Positions 31,639 through 42,316 of a stretch of DNA of 64,000 nucleotides are shown in pieces. The stretch comes from Hygrocybe punicea. Its lineage: Eukaryota > Basidiomycota > Agaricomycetes > Agaricales > Hygrophoraceae. The notes below the pieces were generated by a model, which had not been told where the DNA came from, ran no database searches, and was given only the letters and a program-made list of their open reading frames with translations. The stretch lies in contig OY744467.1 in the NCBI GenBank assembly GCA_963556145.1, positions 2,294,001-2,358,000 of the forward strand. Reading direction: 5' to 3'. The position numbers and the translations under genes were made by a program. How positions within the stretch are numbered: the stretch's first letter is position 1; every line of letters begins with the position of its first letter.

Positions 31639-33918
31639 TTAAAACGGGAGTTTGTGAGGAATAGTGGCCGCACGTCCAAAGTAATCAAAAAAAGTCTGTG
31701 TGTAGAAAGTGGCAATCGCTTCTTCAAGCAATGAGACGCTTGGCTCTGTGAAAGTATCAACGGCTCCAAACCCAAGCTCAAACCCATCTGGTGGTTGGCA
31801 ATCCCAAGTTCTCATTACCTTGTGCATCGCCAAAAGATATTGGAGACGCTCACGCCAGTCGTCCGCAGCGAGACCACCGTTCTTCGAAGGGATCTGAGTT
31901 ACGAGGAAACTGGGGTCACCAGAGTTGGATGCCATGAAGCATGCCATAAGTTCGTATTGGCGGGTGCTAAACTCTGGTTCTTGTTCGATCCCTGAGGGCA
32001 TTCTGGGTTTATGGGCTCGGCCATCCAGGGCCAGGAATTCGAAATGAAAGTTAAGCTCATACAGCTCCCACAGCACCTCTTGGACAATCCTGCGATCAGG
32101 AAACATCCCGTCAGACGCCATCAGTTGTTGCTCTTTCCAAAAGATTTGGGTACGGGGCATGTCTGCAACCAAACCGGACCCCTTGTACAAATGGCCGATC
32201 AGTGTGATGATGTCGGCACGGCGTTGGCTAGCCCGAGTTGAGGTCATTTGTTTGTTATGCTCTGAACATAGACCTGATAGACAGTCGCGCCACTCTTGAT
32301 TTGACAAAGCTCGAGCAGCAGAGTCTGCACGAGATACGCGAGATATCCATAGTTGGCGCTGGTCCAACCAATTGACGAGGTACAAGGCTTGCCTTGCCTC
32401 GGTGTTTGGGCCCACCAAGAGCCTGGGATCAGGGAAAACAAAGTGTCCATCGTGTGGATTACTCTTACACAGAGCCTTCAGTCGAGAAGGTTCGGTATTA
32501 ACGTGGAGAAGGGCATTGGCCCATGTGAAGATTGACGGAGGGATGAGGTCACTGTCAGGGTCTCGAAACTTGGCTTGAACGGGCTTCCAGCTAGAATTAG
32601 ATTTCTTGGTTCCCACTGCAGGAAGCGATAAGCATTGATACATGAAGAGACTTGATAATATACCTGAACTAATGGCACTGCACTGTTTCCGAGCTTTCTT
32701 GGTGACCTTAACGGTGCGAGGGTGTTCGGGCTCGGCCACTGATACTCTCTCAGTAACCATCGGTACACTCTCTCCATTAACCGTGCGAGGGCGTTCGAGC
32801 TCAGCCATTGGTACCGTCGCTGTAACTGTTGGTACACTCCCTCCTACAAGAAATGGATCGTCGATGACAGCGAAAGGGTCTGGGTACTGGAAGCGTGTGC
32901 GGGCGTAATTGTGGATTTGCCTGACCTTTTCAACGTTGTTTGACCCATTGTGAATGACAGGGAATGATGGGCTCTCGGTCCAATCGGTCATTGTGAGAAA
33001 ATCTTCGGGAGATCGAAGGGTAGTAACAGACATAATGTTCACGCTCAAAGATAAAGTTTGAAGAGGTCGCATGAACCACACAGGAATACCAGCATCGAAG
33101 GCGGCCTGAACATATTGCGGGTTCTCGGTGAATGCGCCAACCACAAAAGCCACACGCTCGGCTTTCGGGAGACTGCCTTCCATTCGTGGCTTGAAAATCG
33201 TGATATAGTCCACGACAGCGACTAGTTCCAGGTACCAACGTTGAGTTTCAGTGACACCAAACACCATCTCCTTGTAAAACGTCGTGAGAGATTCCAAACG
33301 ACATATTGAGTGGCGCAAAGCAACTTGGAGATTCAGCACAACGGGATTATTTCCGCCTGATTTTTGGTAATCCATAATCCTTGCAAAAAGAGCCTCACAC
33401 ACAACCCGCAACTTCACCGCCTTTGAGATTTCAAGCTTACCAAGACCCTCTACAAATTGCCGACTTGTCGGGATAAAGTCAGCAGCAGTGGGATTCCACC
33501 ACATGATCGAAAGTGGATCAGCAGGATCCTCGGGACAGCGAGGAATAACGGGCAACCAGCAATATTCCTCCATAAAAGGTTGCGGCCATAACATGTAATC
33601 GTCGTCTGCATAGCGGCAATCATTTCTTAAACGAACCAGGCGTCTACCTAACGGAGGCTTATAGATGATGTCCATGTTGGGTGATGTGATTATCGTGTCA
33701 TTTACTCCGGGCTGGAAACCATCTATGATTGCAGCAACACGAGCATCAAATGGGCCTATAGGTTCTGTAGGATGATATGAATAAGTATAAGCTCTTGTCA
33801 TAGACACAACCTGTACCATTAGGTCGGCGTTGTTGAAGGAGTTCCAGCGGATCGATGGACATTGAGGACCAATGAACTTAACGGCAGAATCTGAGACAGC
33901 AGTCACTCTAATATTCAA
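31639..33918 (-). CDS. Large hypothetical protein, multi-copy in mushrooms
   Basis: One open frame of 759 codons starts MNIRVTAVSDSAVKFIGPQC. It has a globular N-terminal half with WWNPTAADFIPTSRQFVEG and VVLNLQVALRHSICRLESL, then VFGVTETQRWYLELVAVVDY and GIPVWFMRPLQTLSL. Two imperfect copies of a 27-residue segment follow (VPMAELERPRTV, VSVAEPEHPRTV), then a C-terminal half with FRDPDSDLIPPSIFTWANAL, YLVNWLDQRQLWISRVSRAD and ADDWRERLQYLLAMHKVMRT. A 48-nt GT-AG intron probably sits in frame near 32590-32665 (between AISSG and VGTKKS), so the real protein would be about 16 residues shorter. I know similar proteins as repeated hypotheticals in Agaricomycetes and cannot assign a function. It is divergent from the gene at 34427-35229. 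Confidence 0.65.
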   Translation of the reverse strand: MNIRVTAVSDSAVKFIGPQCPSIRWNSFNNADLMVQVVSMTRAYTYSYHPTEPIGPFDARVAAIIDGFQPGVNDTIITSPNMDIIYKPPLGRRLVRLRNDCRYADDDYMLWPQPFMEEYCWLPVIPRCPEDPADPLSIMWWNPTAADFIPTSRQFVEGLGKLEISKAVKLRVVCEALFARIMDYQKSGGNNPVVLNLQVALRHSICRLESLTTFYKEMVFGVTETQRWYLELVAVVDYITIFKPRMEGSLPKAERVAFVVGAFTENPQYVQAAFDAGIPVWFMRPLQTLSLSVNIMSVTTLRSPEDFLTMTDWTESPSFPVIHNGSNNVEKVRQIHNYARTRFQYPDPFAVIDDPFLVGGSVPTVTATVPMAELERPRTVNGESVPMVTERVSVAEPEHPRTVKVTKKARKQCSAISSGILSSLFMYQCLSLPAVGTKKSNSSWKPVQAKFRDPDSDLIPPSIFTWANALLHVNTEPSRLKALCKSNPHDGHFVFPDPRLLVGPNTEARQALYLVNWLDQRQLWISRVSRADSAARALSNQEWRDCLSGLCSEHNKQMTSTRASQRRADIITLIGHLYKGSGLVADMPRTQIFWKEQQLMASDGMFPDRRIVQEVLWELYELNFHFEFLALDGRAHKPRMPSGIEQEPEFSTRQYELMACFMASNSGDPSFLVTQIPSKNGGLAADDWRERLQYLLAMHKVMRTWDCQPPDGFELGFGAVDTFTEPSVSLLEEAIATFYTQTFFDYFGRAATIPHKLPF

Positions 33919-33929
33919 GGAAGAGGGTT

Positions 33930-34290
33930 AGAGACGACGCAAAGTCTAATCTCTCGCGGTGAGTAAAGACTGACGCAAAGTCAAAGTCCCTACTTTGCTG
34001 GAACGACGCATAGTCGAATTCCGGGATTGCACAAAGTTGGATGAAATCAAAGGACTAACCGTTAAACTACCACCTCGAAACTTGTCTTGCACTGGATGCC
34101 GCGGGACGTGGCGTACTGGTGAACCACAAGGCAACCTAGAATAATGATTGTGAGTTATGTTGAACAGCTTTGCGAGGTACGTGCAAGAGACAACGCAGAG
34201 TCAAATCTCTCGCTGTGAGTCGAGACCGACGCAAAGTCAAAGTCTCAACTCCACCAGAATGACACAGAGTCTAGTTCTGGGTATGAAGAC
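33930..34290. repeat. Two copies of a GACGCAAAGTC-rich segment
   Basis: The word GACGCAAAGTC and one-base variants recur at about 33932, 33971, 34006, 34191, 34231 and 34259. A segment with CAAATCTCTCG(C/G)(T/G)GTGAG is duplicated about 260 bp apart. The word is a partial palindrome (GAC...GTC). Inverted versions GACTTTGCGTC follow near 34506, 34541, 35199, 35232 and 35265, flanking the gene at 34427-35229. Confidence 0.75.
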
Positions 34291-34426
34291 TGGGATAAGA
34301 CGGGTATGACTTACTGTTACTTGAATGGAAACGTAGAAGTCGACGGGCTGATTTGTTGACGAAAAAAGGCTTATACAGAATTTGTAATCCGGATTCGGTC
34401 ATGTAGCATTTGTAGTCACTCACTAT

Positions 34427-35229
34427 GTCTTCGACTCAGAGGAGCCAACCATCGCTGGTAAGTGTCAAACTCATTCTCGTGCACTGGCACATCCTGGATC
34501 TAGACTTTGCGTCAATCTGGATGGGCCACGGCAGCAACTTAGACTCTGCGTCAGTTGCTGGCTCTGCTGGAGATTAGACTTCGTGTCGTCTCATTTCTAT
34601 CTATATATCCATTCACTACTGACGAACACTTCATTCTAGAACTCGTCTTTGCGCGATCATCGGTATGCGTCGCTACAATACAACTCTACACGCTCCCTGT
34701 ACCCTTAAGCCCTCTCCTTCGTCCACTCGCAACCCCATTGTAGTCGTCCTGCGACTCTACTTGTTTTGAACCACCAACGCTATTTGTATTCTATTACATC
34801 AACCGTTAAACATTCCACTCACTGACTCCGCAAAACAGCCTCTCGCGCATCGGGCAACTCTGGTTCGTCAACGTATGCGCCGTCATCGTCTCATCGCAAA
34901 CGTGCGAGACTCTCCACTTCGACACCCTTGACCTCGCCTTCCGGGTCTTGCCCTGGATCATCAGAATCGGGAAGGAGCACCAGCAACCACAGGAACCATA
35001 TGACCTCCGTCGCGTGCCCTCCCGAACAACCGTAACAGGGAAAATGGCAAGTTTGGGTGTGCACTCATTACCTCGGGAGGGCCAGACCCACGTCAATGGA
35101 CATGGCTGTCCACCCCTCAAGGTTGGGAGGGCAATACAAACCTCGCCAGGTGACGAAGCTGTGGACATTGTATTCCTTATGCACACTCAGGAAGTAGACT
35201 TCGCGTCATCCTGGTTGGCAGTGACTTAG
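34427..35229 (+). CDS. Hypothetical protein divergent from the 759-residue gene
   Basis: A likely first exon starts MSSTQRSQPSL at 34427 with a GTAAGT donor. The best supported part is the last exon from about 34839. It reads LSRIGQLWFVNVCAVIVSSQ, TLHFDTLDLAFRVLPWIIRI, YDLRRVPSRTTVTGKMASLG, VHSLPREGQTHVNGHGCPPL, AIQTSPGDEAVDIVFLMHTQ and EVDFASSWLAVT, then a stop at 35229. The exon reads like a real protein with hydrophobic strands. I do not recognise a domain. The middle exons are unclear. It lies between two sets of GACTTTGCGTC words, one of which overlaps the C-terminal codons (EVDFASS). Confidence 0.45.
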
Positions 35230-35491
35230 ACTTTGCGTCTGTTGCTCCCTCTCACAAGAGATTGGACTTTGCGTCATTTCTTCTGCACTGCCGTGGCCAT
35301 GTTATCTAAGGATCGCCGTTTACCCACCTCAAGCCACATACTGTTGAGTCTATTGTTCCTCGTTTTGCATCGTACTCTCAACCCATTGATTTCAGTCACC
35401 TCACTTGATTGCCCATCCCTAGTGCGTATCCGTGATTGACTGGGGTGGTGTTTGTTCCATACTCATCATTCTCAATATTAGGCCCAGAGAC

Positions 35492-38400
35492 ATGAGCCGA
35501 AAACGGAGAGCTTCTGTGGAAGAAGAGGAACTGCAATTTTCCCGGCAGGCTGCAAGAATTAGAAACCCACACGTCCATAAAGCACACTTTCGGACCATTG
35601 GAGATTCTGGTATGGAAGTACGCACCACGACACACAGATCCGATTCGAGTACCACGGGGATCACTACGCTCTCTCCCCTGATCACCGATGATGCCAGCCA
35701 CCAGCCTGACCTGATGGATGACAAAGATGACCTGCCTAGAAAGCAGACACAGGTTTGTTCTGTATGTTAGCGCTTAAAAGTATAACTACAACTCTACTAC
35801 TAGAATTCATGGCTCCTGGAGGACTTCGATGGGCACTTTGACAATTTTCTACGGCTTATCATCGAATTTGAGGCGGATCCCCAAGTTGGTTCGCTTTGCT
35901 CATGCAACAATGGTGTCCGAACAACACAATGCCACGATTGTACACAGTACTGTGCATCGTGCACAGATTGTTTTATTCAAGCGCACCAGAACTTGCCGTT
36001 CCATTGGGCTGAAGTTTGGGATGCTGAACGGGGCTTTTTCGTTCGCCATGATATCTCATCGTTGGGTTTCACCATATACCTTGGTCACAACGGAGCTCGT
36101 TGCCCCAACCCCAAGAGCAATATTCTCTTCACTGTTGTTGACACTAATGGCATTCACGCCACACGACTGGCTGTCTGTGGCTGCCTTGGGGCTAGTACGA
36201 AGGTTGAGCAGCTCATGCGGGCTCGGCTATTTCCTGCAACTACTCGCGACACGAAGACTGCCTTCACATTCAAGGTTCTCCAAGAGTTCCATCTTCACAA
36301 TCTAGAATCGAAAAAGGCAGCCTACGATTACTTTGGAGCTCTCAGGCGCCTGACGGACAACGCGTTTACAGCAGACGTACCAGTGCGTTTAAAGACATTA
36401 TTATATTCGCGTCTCATGCTATTCTCCAGGATCCTTATGCGAATTTCCTCCGTGTTGTCCGAGTTTGGCAGTGGCTCACCCTTCGCAAGCGTCTTGGACA
36501 AGCCCATGGCATCGATCGTGTGCTACCACATCGTAGACCGGGAAACCTTATCGTGCACTGCCCAGCATGCCCAGAGCCGGGTTTCAATACTGAGCAGGGA
36601 TGGAAACCAACGCCATTTGAGCTTAGGTGGGACCCACTGCAGTGTTGACGAATATGTTTGCTGATAGGAGATGCCACAGGCATCTCAACCAATCACAGAA
36701 GACCCTTGACGGCAACTTCCAGTGCAACAAGATGAAGAAGAACAGTGATCCCGATGACATATCGCTTTTTCAGGGAAATGCGTATTTCCCAAAGGACGAT
36801 CTCTACAAGGAATACTTAAGGAATGTCCCAAAGTCGGAGGAGGTTAGACCATTATACAATATGAACGTGCAACTCTTTATTGATTAGGTTACATGGCGTT
36901 AAGAAATCAACATGTACATATCTGAAAGCCGTCAACAAACAAGATAAGAAGAAATTCAAGAATATGGATATCACTGGGACAGTGAATTGTCAATGCAGTC
37001 ACGTCTTCATCTGGTCGTCAGTTGACATGCAATTTGGTGAAAGGTATGTGGCAGTGTCTCACTACGATTCCTCCACTCGCTACCCTACATTATGAACAGA
37101 TTTGCGAATACTGACTTTGCGCTTGCACATGGCGCTCGTCAACGGTCTTCACCGGAGGAAACAGACATCAACCTTCAGGATGAGGAGGCAGATGTTGACC
37201 ATATCTGCTCCTACGACAGCAACTGCTCATACTCGGTCCACGTCATCAAACGATTTGAGAAGTTCTTTCCAGATATGGCACCTCTTGTGCGTAGGATGCG
37301 GTGGTCAGTTCCAGCCCTTCATGTCCAGGGGCACAAAGAGACGTGTCTCTACACCTTTGCAACCGCATATATGCCCTGTGTTGGCCATTTTCACGGGGAG
37401 ACAGCTGAACACTACTGGCCTGAAGCAAATCAACTTGGTCCTCATGTCAGACAAATGAACAATGGCCATCGCCAAGACACATTGATCGACCACCACGGCG
37501 ATTGGAACTGGCTCAAGACAATGAAAATGGGTGAGTGGCTCACGAACTTTAACATTACCTTCATTGACTGGTGGCAATAGCGTCCACTTTGTTACACGAC
37601 CTCAACCTTGCTAAAGCATTATACATTCAAAAGCGTGATCATTTTCGAGGGCTATGTATTTTATATGCAGAACAGCAAGACGCATGGGATCAAATGGATC
37701 GTAAGCCCAGGCAAAAGGGGAAAGAGACGGAGAGTGTATACAGACATTGCAAGTCAAAGGGTGAGTCTTTCGTAACATTGATAGCACTTGGAACTCACAA
37801 ACTCACGTATACTGTAGTGCCTTCTCAGGCAGCAATTTATCAGCATATGCTTGCACAGGAGTCCAAGTTCTCGGACACTGACATTCCCCAAGGTTCCATC
37901 GCTGCCTTTCTTAATGAGGGTCTTCGAATTCAGGATGCACAGTGAGTCTGAACGTTTCAGTGGTGTTTCGCTTGACTGCTGATAATTTGTATTTAGACGA
38001 AAACTGAGAGCAACAGTTGCGGAGGATCGTGAACACCACCTTGCATCACTTGAAAAGGAGATTGGCACTCGGCGAGGGAAGTTGTGACTGCGCATCATGA
38101 AATGGCGTGATGATCAGAGACTTCTGATGCCCAAGGCTGGAGATGCAGTGGCTCGACAACGTTCATGTGAGGTTGAACACGAGAAGCTCTTCCTACCGTC
38201 AGATTTCGAGCATGAAGAGCAACAGACCGTCGAGGCCATAGCGCTTGGTATCGAAGAGGCAAAGTTGCGAGAAGGCGAAGCATATGATGCGCTACGTGCA
38301 ATACAATCTGCAGTCAAGACCTTGACGGCAATCCAGGATCGGAAACGCAAGAATGCACGTGGACAGGCTGAAAACACCAAGTCAGGATCTTATATTAGAG

Positions 38401-39439
38401 ATGCCCAGAGTCGACGAGATCATCATATGGAAACTTATGCATCTGCCCGCCTTGCTCTGATATTGCTTGGGGCTGTTGACAGCAATGATCCCGAGTCACC
38501 GTTTCCTCCTCTCACCATCGAGGACACTTTCATGAAGTCAAGACAGCGCGGCCGTGGTTTGGGTGATTCACGTCGGACAGATGGCAAGCTGTGGCAGATG
38601 CATGGACAAATGGCCAGTACGGGTGATCTAACCCTGCACGGGGTGCATGTGGATAGCCAAGTATCCAATCAAGGAGAGATGGAACTGTTGCCAAGTGAGT
38701 GTTGCCGATGTCATTGTTTATTGTTGGGCATTGCTCACACATCTTATTTCAGTTAGTGGGACACAAATGAGTCGACGAAATAAAGGTAATGAATGACAAT
38801 TTCATCAGTATAGCATTTGGTAATGCTCAACCATAATAGCAAAGACTACAGCTAGGAAACAAGATGGAAACCTTATCAGTGGTACCACCAGTATGGACGT
38901 ATTTATTCTTTCAAAGTGTATGCTTAATATGACAGTAGTTCCGACAGCACAAGAGGGAAAGGAAGGATGGCTTTGGCACATGGGGGGTTGGGGTAAAATG
39001 TCAGCGAAAGAGATGGTGGAGTGGGAGGCTGAAGGTAAGGCTGTTACAAAACGTAAGATGGTTACTCATAAATTTGCTTCAACACACAGGTGACTGTGTG
39101 CAGTGGTTTCGTGCAGAAGCCGAAATGCAACGGTGGCAGGAACAGGTCGAGCAAAAACTTGCAGAGTTTCTAAGAGTTATAAGGAGCTTCAAGAGGATGA
39201 CACAAGCTTGGTCCCAGCTCTCAGTCTTGTGGACAGGTTCTTCGGATGGCCATGTTGCTTATGCAAGGCAAAAGGCGGACATGTATGGACGAATGGAGAA
39301 TGACTGCAAGAAGAAACTTGACGAGGCTGGATATATGCATGTAAGATTGACTGAGGGCCATTTGTCTGATTATGTAGCTGCTATGCGCGCCGAGGACCTG
39401 ATATCATTTACAAAGTCCTTGGAAGGTGATATTATCTAG
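35492..39439 (+). CDS. KDZ (Kyakuja-Dileera-Zisupton) transposase with CxC2-type cysteine cluster
   Basis: The start at 35492 gives MSRKRRASVEEEELQFSRQA. The next exon holds the Cys cluster (CSCNNGVRTTQCHDCTQYCASC) followed by LPFHWAEVWDAERGFFVRHD and LGFTIYLGHNGARCPNP, the CxC2 domain associated with KDZ transposases. The catalytic region follows with QWLTLRKRLGQAHGIDRVLP, LIVHCPACPEPGFN, LDGNFQCNKMKKNSDPDDIS and FANTDFALAHG. It continues with SYDSNCSYSVHVIKRFEKFF, HVQGHKETC and GETAEHYWPEANQLGPHVRQ. A helical C-terminus runs to 39439. Introns are short and the frame looks open in every exon, so it may be intact. KDZ elements are DNA transposons expanded in basidiomycetes, sometimes with accessory genes. 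I could not find its terminal repeats. Confidence 0.8.
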
Positions 39440-39512
39440 AGTTGATGTTTTAACGGTTTAAACAGTACATTGGATAATGTCTGTTTAATCATCTGAATTT
39501 CTGCTGATGGTT

Positions 39513-39605
39513 TAAACCTGTATATTTAAACCTGTATGTTTAAACCTGTATATTTAAACCTGTATGTTTAAACCTGTATATTTAAACCTGTATGTTTAAA
39601 CACAT
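39513..39605. repeat. Tandem 14-bp CTGTAT(A/G)TTTAAAC array
   Basis: Seven to eight copies of a 14-bp unit alternate between CTGTATATTTAAAC and CTGTATGTTTAAAC. More GTTTAAAC words are spread over 39450-39780. The same word is clustered at 21765-21840, just outside the palindromic element. The array lies directly downstream of the KDZ gene and may be its subterminal repeat. Confidence 0.85.
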
Positions 39606-40069
39606 GGATTGGAGCACAGAGAATGTCTGTTTAAGCATTTAAATCTGTGTAAATGGTTTAAACCTGCATGTTTAAACATGCTGATTGGAGCAGAGAGAAT
39701 AAATGGAATCTTCATGAATGTGTGTTTAAACAACATGTGTTTAAACGGATTTTGCATTGTGATGTACATTGTTTAATCACAAGTCATATGGATTTACAGC
39801 TTTGTCTGTCTTGTCAGGAATGAAAAAAGCATCATGGAGTTCCTGCACAAAATTCTTGCAAAGGCCATTTTTGACAGAAATGTAGAACATATAGAATATA
39901 TATGGGAGGTCTCTTGATCCTTGACTGTGTGGCACCCTTCTGGGACCCCGCAATTTGGATCTCTTCACCAGCGGCTTTAGGCCCTCCATAAAATATATTT
40001 ACACTCAATACTCCTTACAATACCAGCCTTAGTCGACCCCACCCATCAAAATCAACCACCAGCCAAAAA

Positions 40070-40786
40070 TGCGACAGTCCATGCTCCCCAGCGCCAAAAA
40101 CGGCCCCAAACCTACAAGTCAAGACCCCATCACCAACAAAACACCCTCCATACCCCAATCCGGATTGCGCAGAAGAAGAACCCTAGACAGGAAGACACAG
40201 AATATGAAGACATAGATACCACAGAGGAGGCCACGGAATACCTCTCTGCTAAGTTCCCCACCTTAGATCATAAAAACTATGACGTGTCCATTCTCTCTGG
40301 AATGTTACTCCATTTAGTTACAGGAAATGACCTCGCTACCAACACCACTGCTCACAACACCATCAAATCCATTGCCCTCATTCTCCTCGATCTGGACCTA
40401 GAGCTCAAAGCCGCAGCGCTATCCAAACAGCTAAGTGACAGACTAAGCGTCAACCAACCCATTCCCACCTTGCAAAGCTTCAAGCCCAATATTAACACAA
40501 TCATTGACAGAGTCACCAAAAATTCCGAGAACAATCTAGAACAAGCAAAGAATCAACTACAACAGCTTGCCAACGACATCCAAACCTTGTCAAATGCCCT
40601 CAAGGCCACTACAATAACATACAAAGATGCACTAGTAAACCAACCCAGACCTCCCCATTCCAACCCCAAAAGCTCACCAACTAGCTCGAGAGAAGCATTA
40701 CAGGCCATATGGAAGACCTTATTGATCCACCTCTTTCAAATCCTCGAATCTGCTGATGAGAATGCCCTGCATGAACTGGATCGTTG
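40070..40786 (+). pseudogene. ORF1/gag-like fragment, possibly of a LINE
   Basis: An open frame without a clear start contains EYEDIDTTEEATEYLSAKFP, ILSGMLLHLVTGNDLATNTT and IDRVTKNSENNLEQAKNQLQ. It also has ALKATTITYKDALVNQPRPP, a coiled-coil followed by a Pro-rich linker. This looks like ORF1 of non-LTR elements in Agaricomycetes. From about 40690 the sequence (ILESADENALHELDR) looks like a different ancient coding segment that continues at 53025 after removal of the hAT insertion. I am unsure where one ends and the other begins. Confidence 0.4.
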
Positions 40787-41363
40787 TAGGGACCATCACA
40801 AGTGCAGGTCACCCGTGGGTAGTCACAGGTTCATCTGTGGGAATACCCATGAGTTTTATACCTGTGAGTCCGAGTTACCTGTTTCTCATGGATCACACCA
40901 AGTCTTGGTATTGATTTTAGCACCAGCAGGTTACCTGTGAGTTACCTGGGTACCCAAAAATAAAAATGTCTCTTGTAAGGCCCACTGTTTCCTTACTTTT
41001 GTTAGATGAAATTTTGATTGTTGTCACAGTTGCAAGTGTGACACATAGCTTCAGCCCACCTCACAAACAGTGAATCATATATGTGGCCCCAGCCACCATT
41101 CTGATACACTCCTTTGGCTTAGCCAGCTTGCATATAAATATGACCCCATTTCAATGTAGATGCGGGTTCAGGGTGGCTTTGGAACAATAATGGTGATCCT
41201 AGCCTGAGGGTGTCAGCATAGAAGTGACTGTGGATAATCAGTGTCGGGAATAATAGTATAAGTGGAAATGAAAGTAAAATATAAGCCGCCATGTAAAACT
41301 GGACAAATAACAATAAATCCAGCAATGAACGGAATGAAAACGGGTAAATAGTGATGAACCCGA

Positions 41364-42146
41364 TGTAATGGCGAGGTCGGGGTGGCTGCGGAATAAAGAT
41401 CCTAACCTGTGGTGTCAGCGTAGAAGTGACTAGGAATAGTCTAACAAGCTTCAGTGAGATGATAAGAAGGAAAGAGTAGAGAGCCGCCGAGTAAAACTAC
41501 TAAAACTATCGAAGCCGATCTAAGCCAACGAAGCCGACGATGTCGGGTATGGCGGGTTGGGTGTCGGGTGACGAGGGACGTAGAGATAAAGGCGGTAGAA
41601 CGACGGGGAGAGCATCGAGGAAACCGACGAGTAATGTGTGCGATGGGTTTTACTGAGATACTAATTCTCAGAGAGAGGAAATGGGGGAACTGGTTTCTTA
41701 TTCAAAGACGGTGCTTGGGCACCGTTTTTATACTACAAATTTCTGTACCTAGATTCGGACGAGAGTCCTCAGCCGATGAGAGAAAACAAAGGAGAATAAA
41801 TAGGAAGAGGGTTGCGAGGCGACCACGACAGGGAAAATGGGTGGAAGATATAAAAACCCGTAAAAGATGTAATGTACTTTACTATATCTCCATAAGGGAG
41901 ACGCTAGGTGCGAATAAGGCAAGTCCGATGTCGGGATCCCAGTCCGATGAGATCTATCTTTGATATTTGAAGTTCCGTGAGTTTAGGAGGTGGGCCGACC
42001 AGGTACGTGAGCGGCCGTGCTAGTCGGTGTGCATCGGGTTGCATTGGGTTGCGTTGGGTTCGAGCGTGGATTGCTAGAGATGTCGGGTTCGAGCGGATTC
42101 GTGAGATATCGAGTTTACGGCCTCAGAGGGTCGAGGATCCTCTACA
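41364..42146 (-). repeat. 3' LTR of the gypsy element
   Basis: 783-bp direct copy of 50874-51647, TG...CA ended. It contains repeated GTCGGGT words and the TATA box/hairpin at 41707-41731. The 9-bp length difference is an extra AACGAAGCC-like stretch near 41527. Confidence 0.92.
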
Positions 42147-42316
42147 TCTCCTTGGGTCTTCTAATAGAGACCATCTGTGGTCGATAGTACGAGATCTTCA
42201 AACGCAGGGCACGAATGTGGCTTATCACGTGAGCGGCCAAACAACGGCAAAGTAAAAAAGATAAAAAAAATCTCTTCGTTGATCCGACTTTTCCTCTACA
42301 CCATCACACGTCCACT

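Noticed and set aside
33946..34134. Upstream first exon for the 759-residue protein
   Set aside because: The frame is open but made of repeat words and lacks a clear donor joining to 33918; the internal Met is adequate.
39777..39989. 70-codon minus-strand ORF starting MEGLKPLVKRSK
   Set aside because: Reads plausibly but is isolated and unrecognised; could be a relic exon, not enough to annotate.
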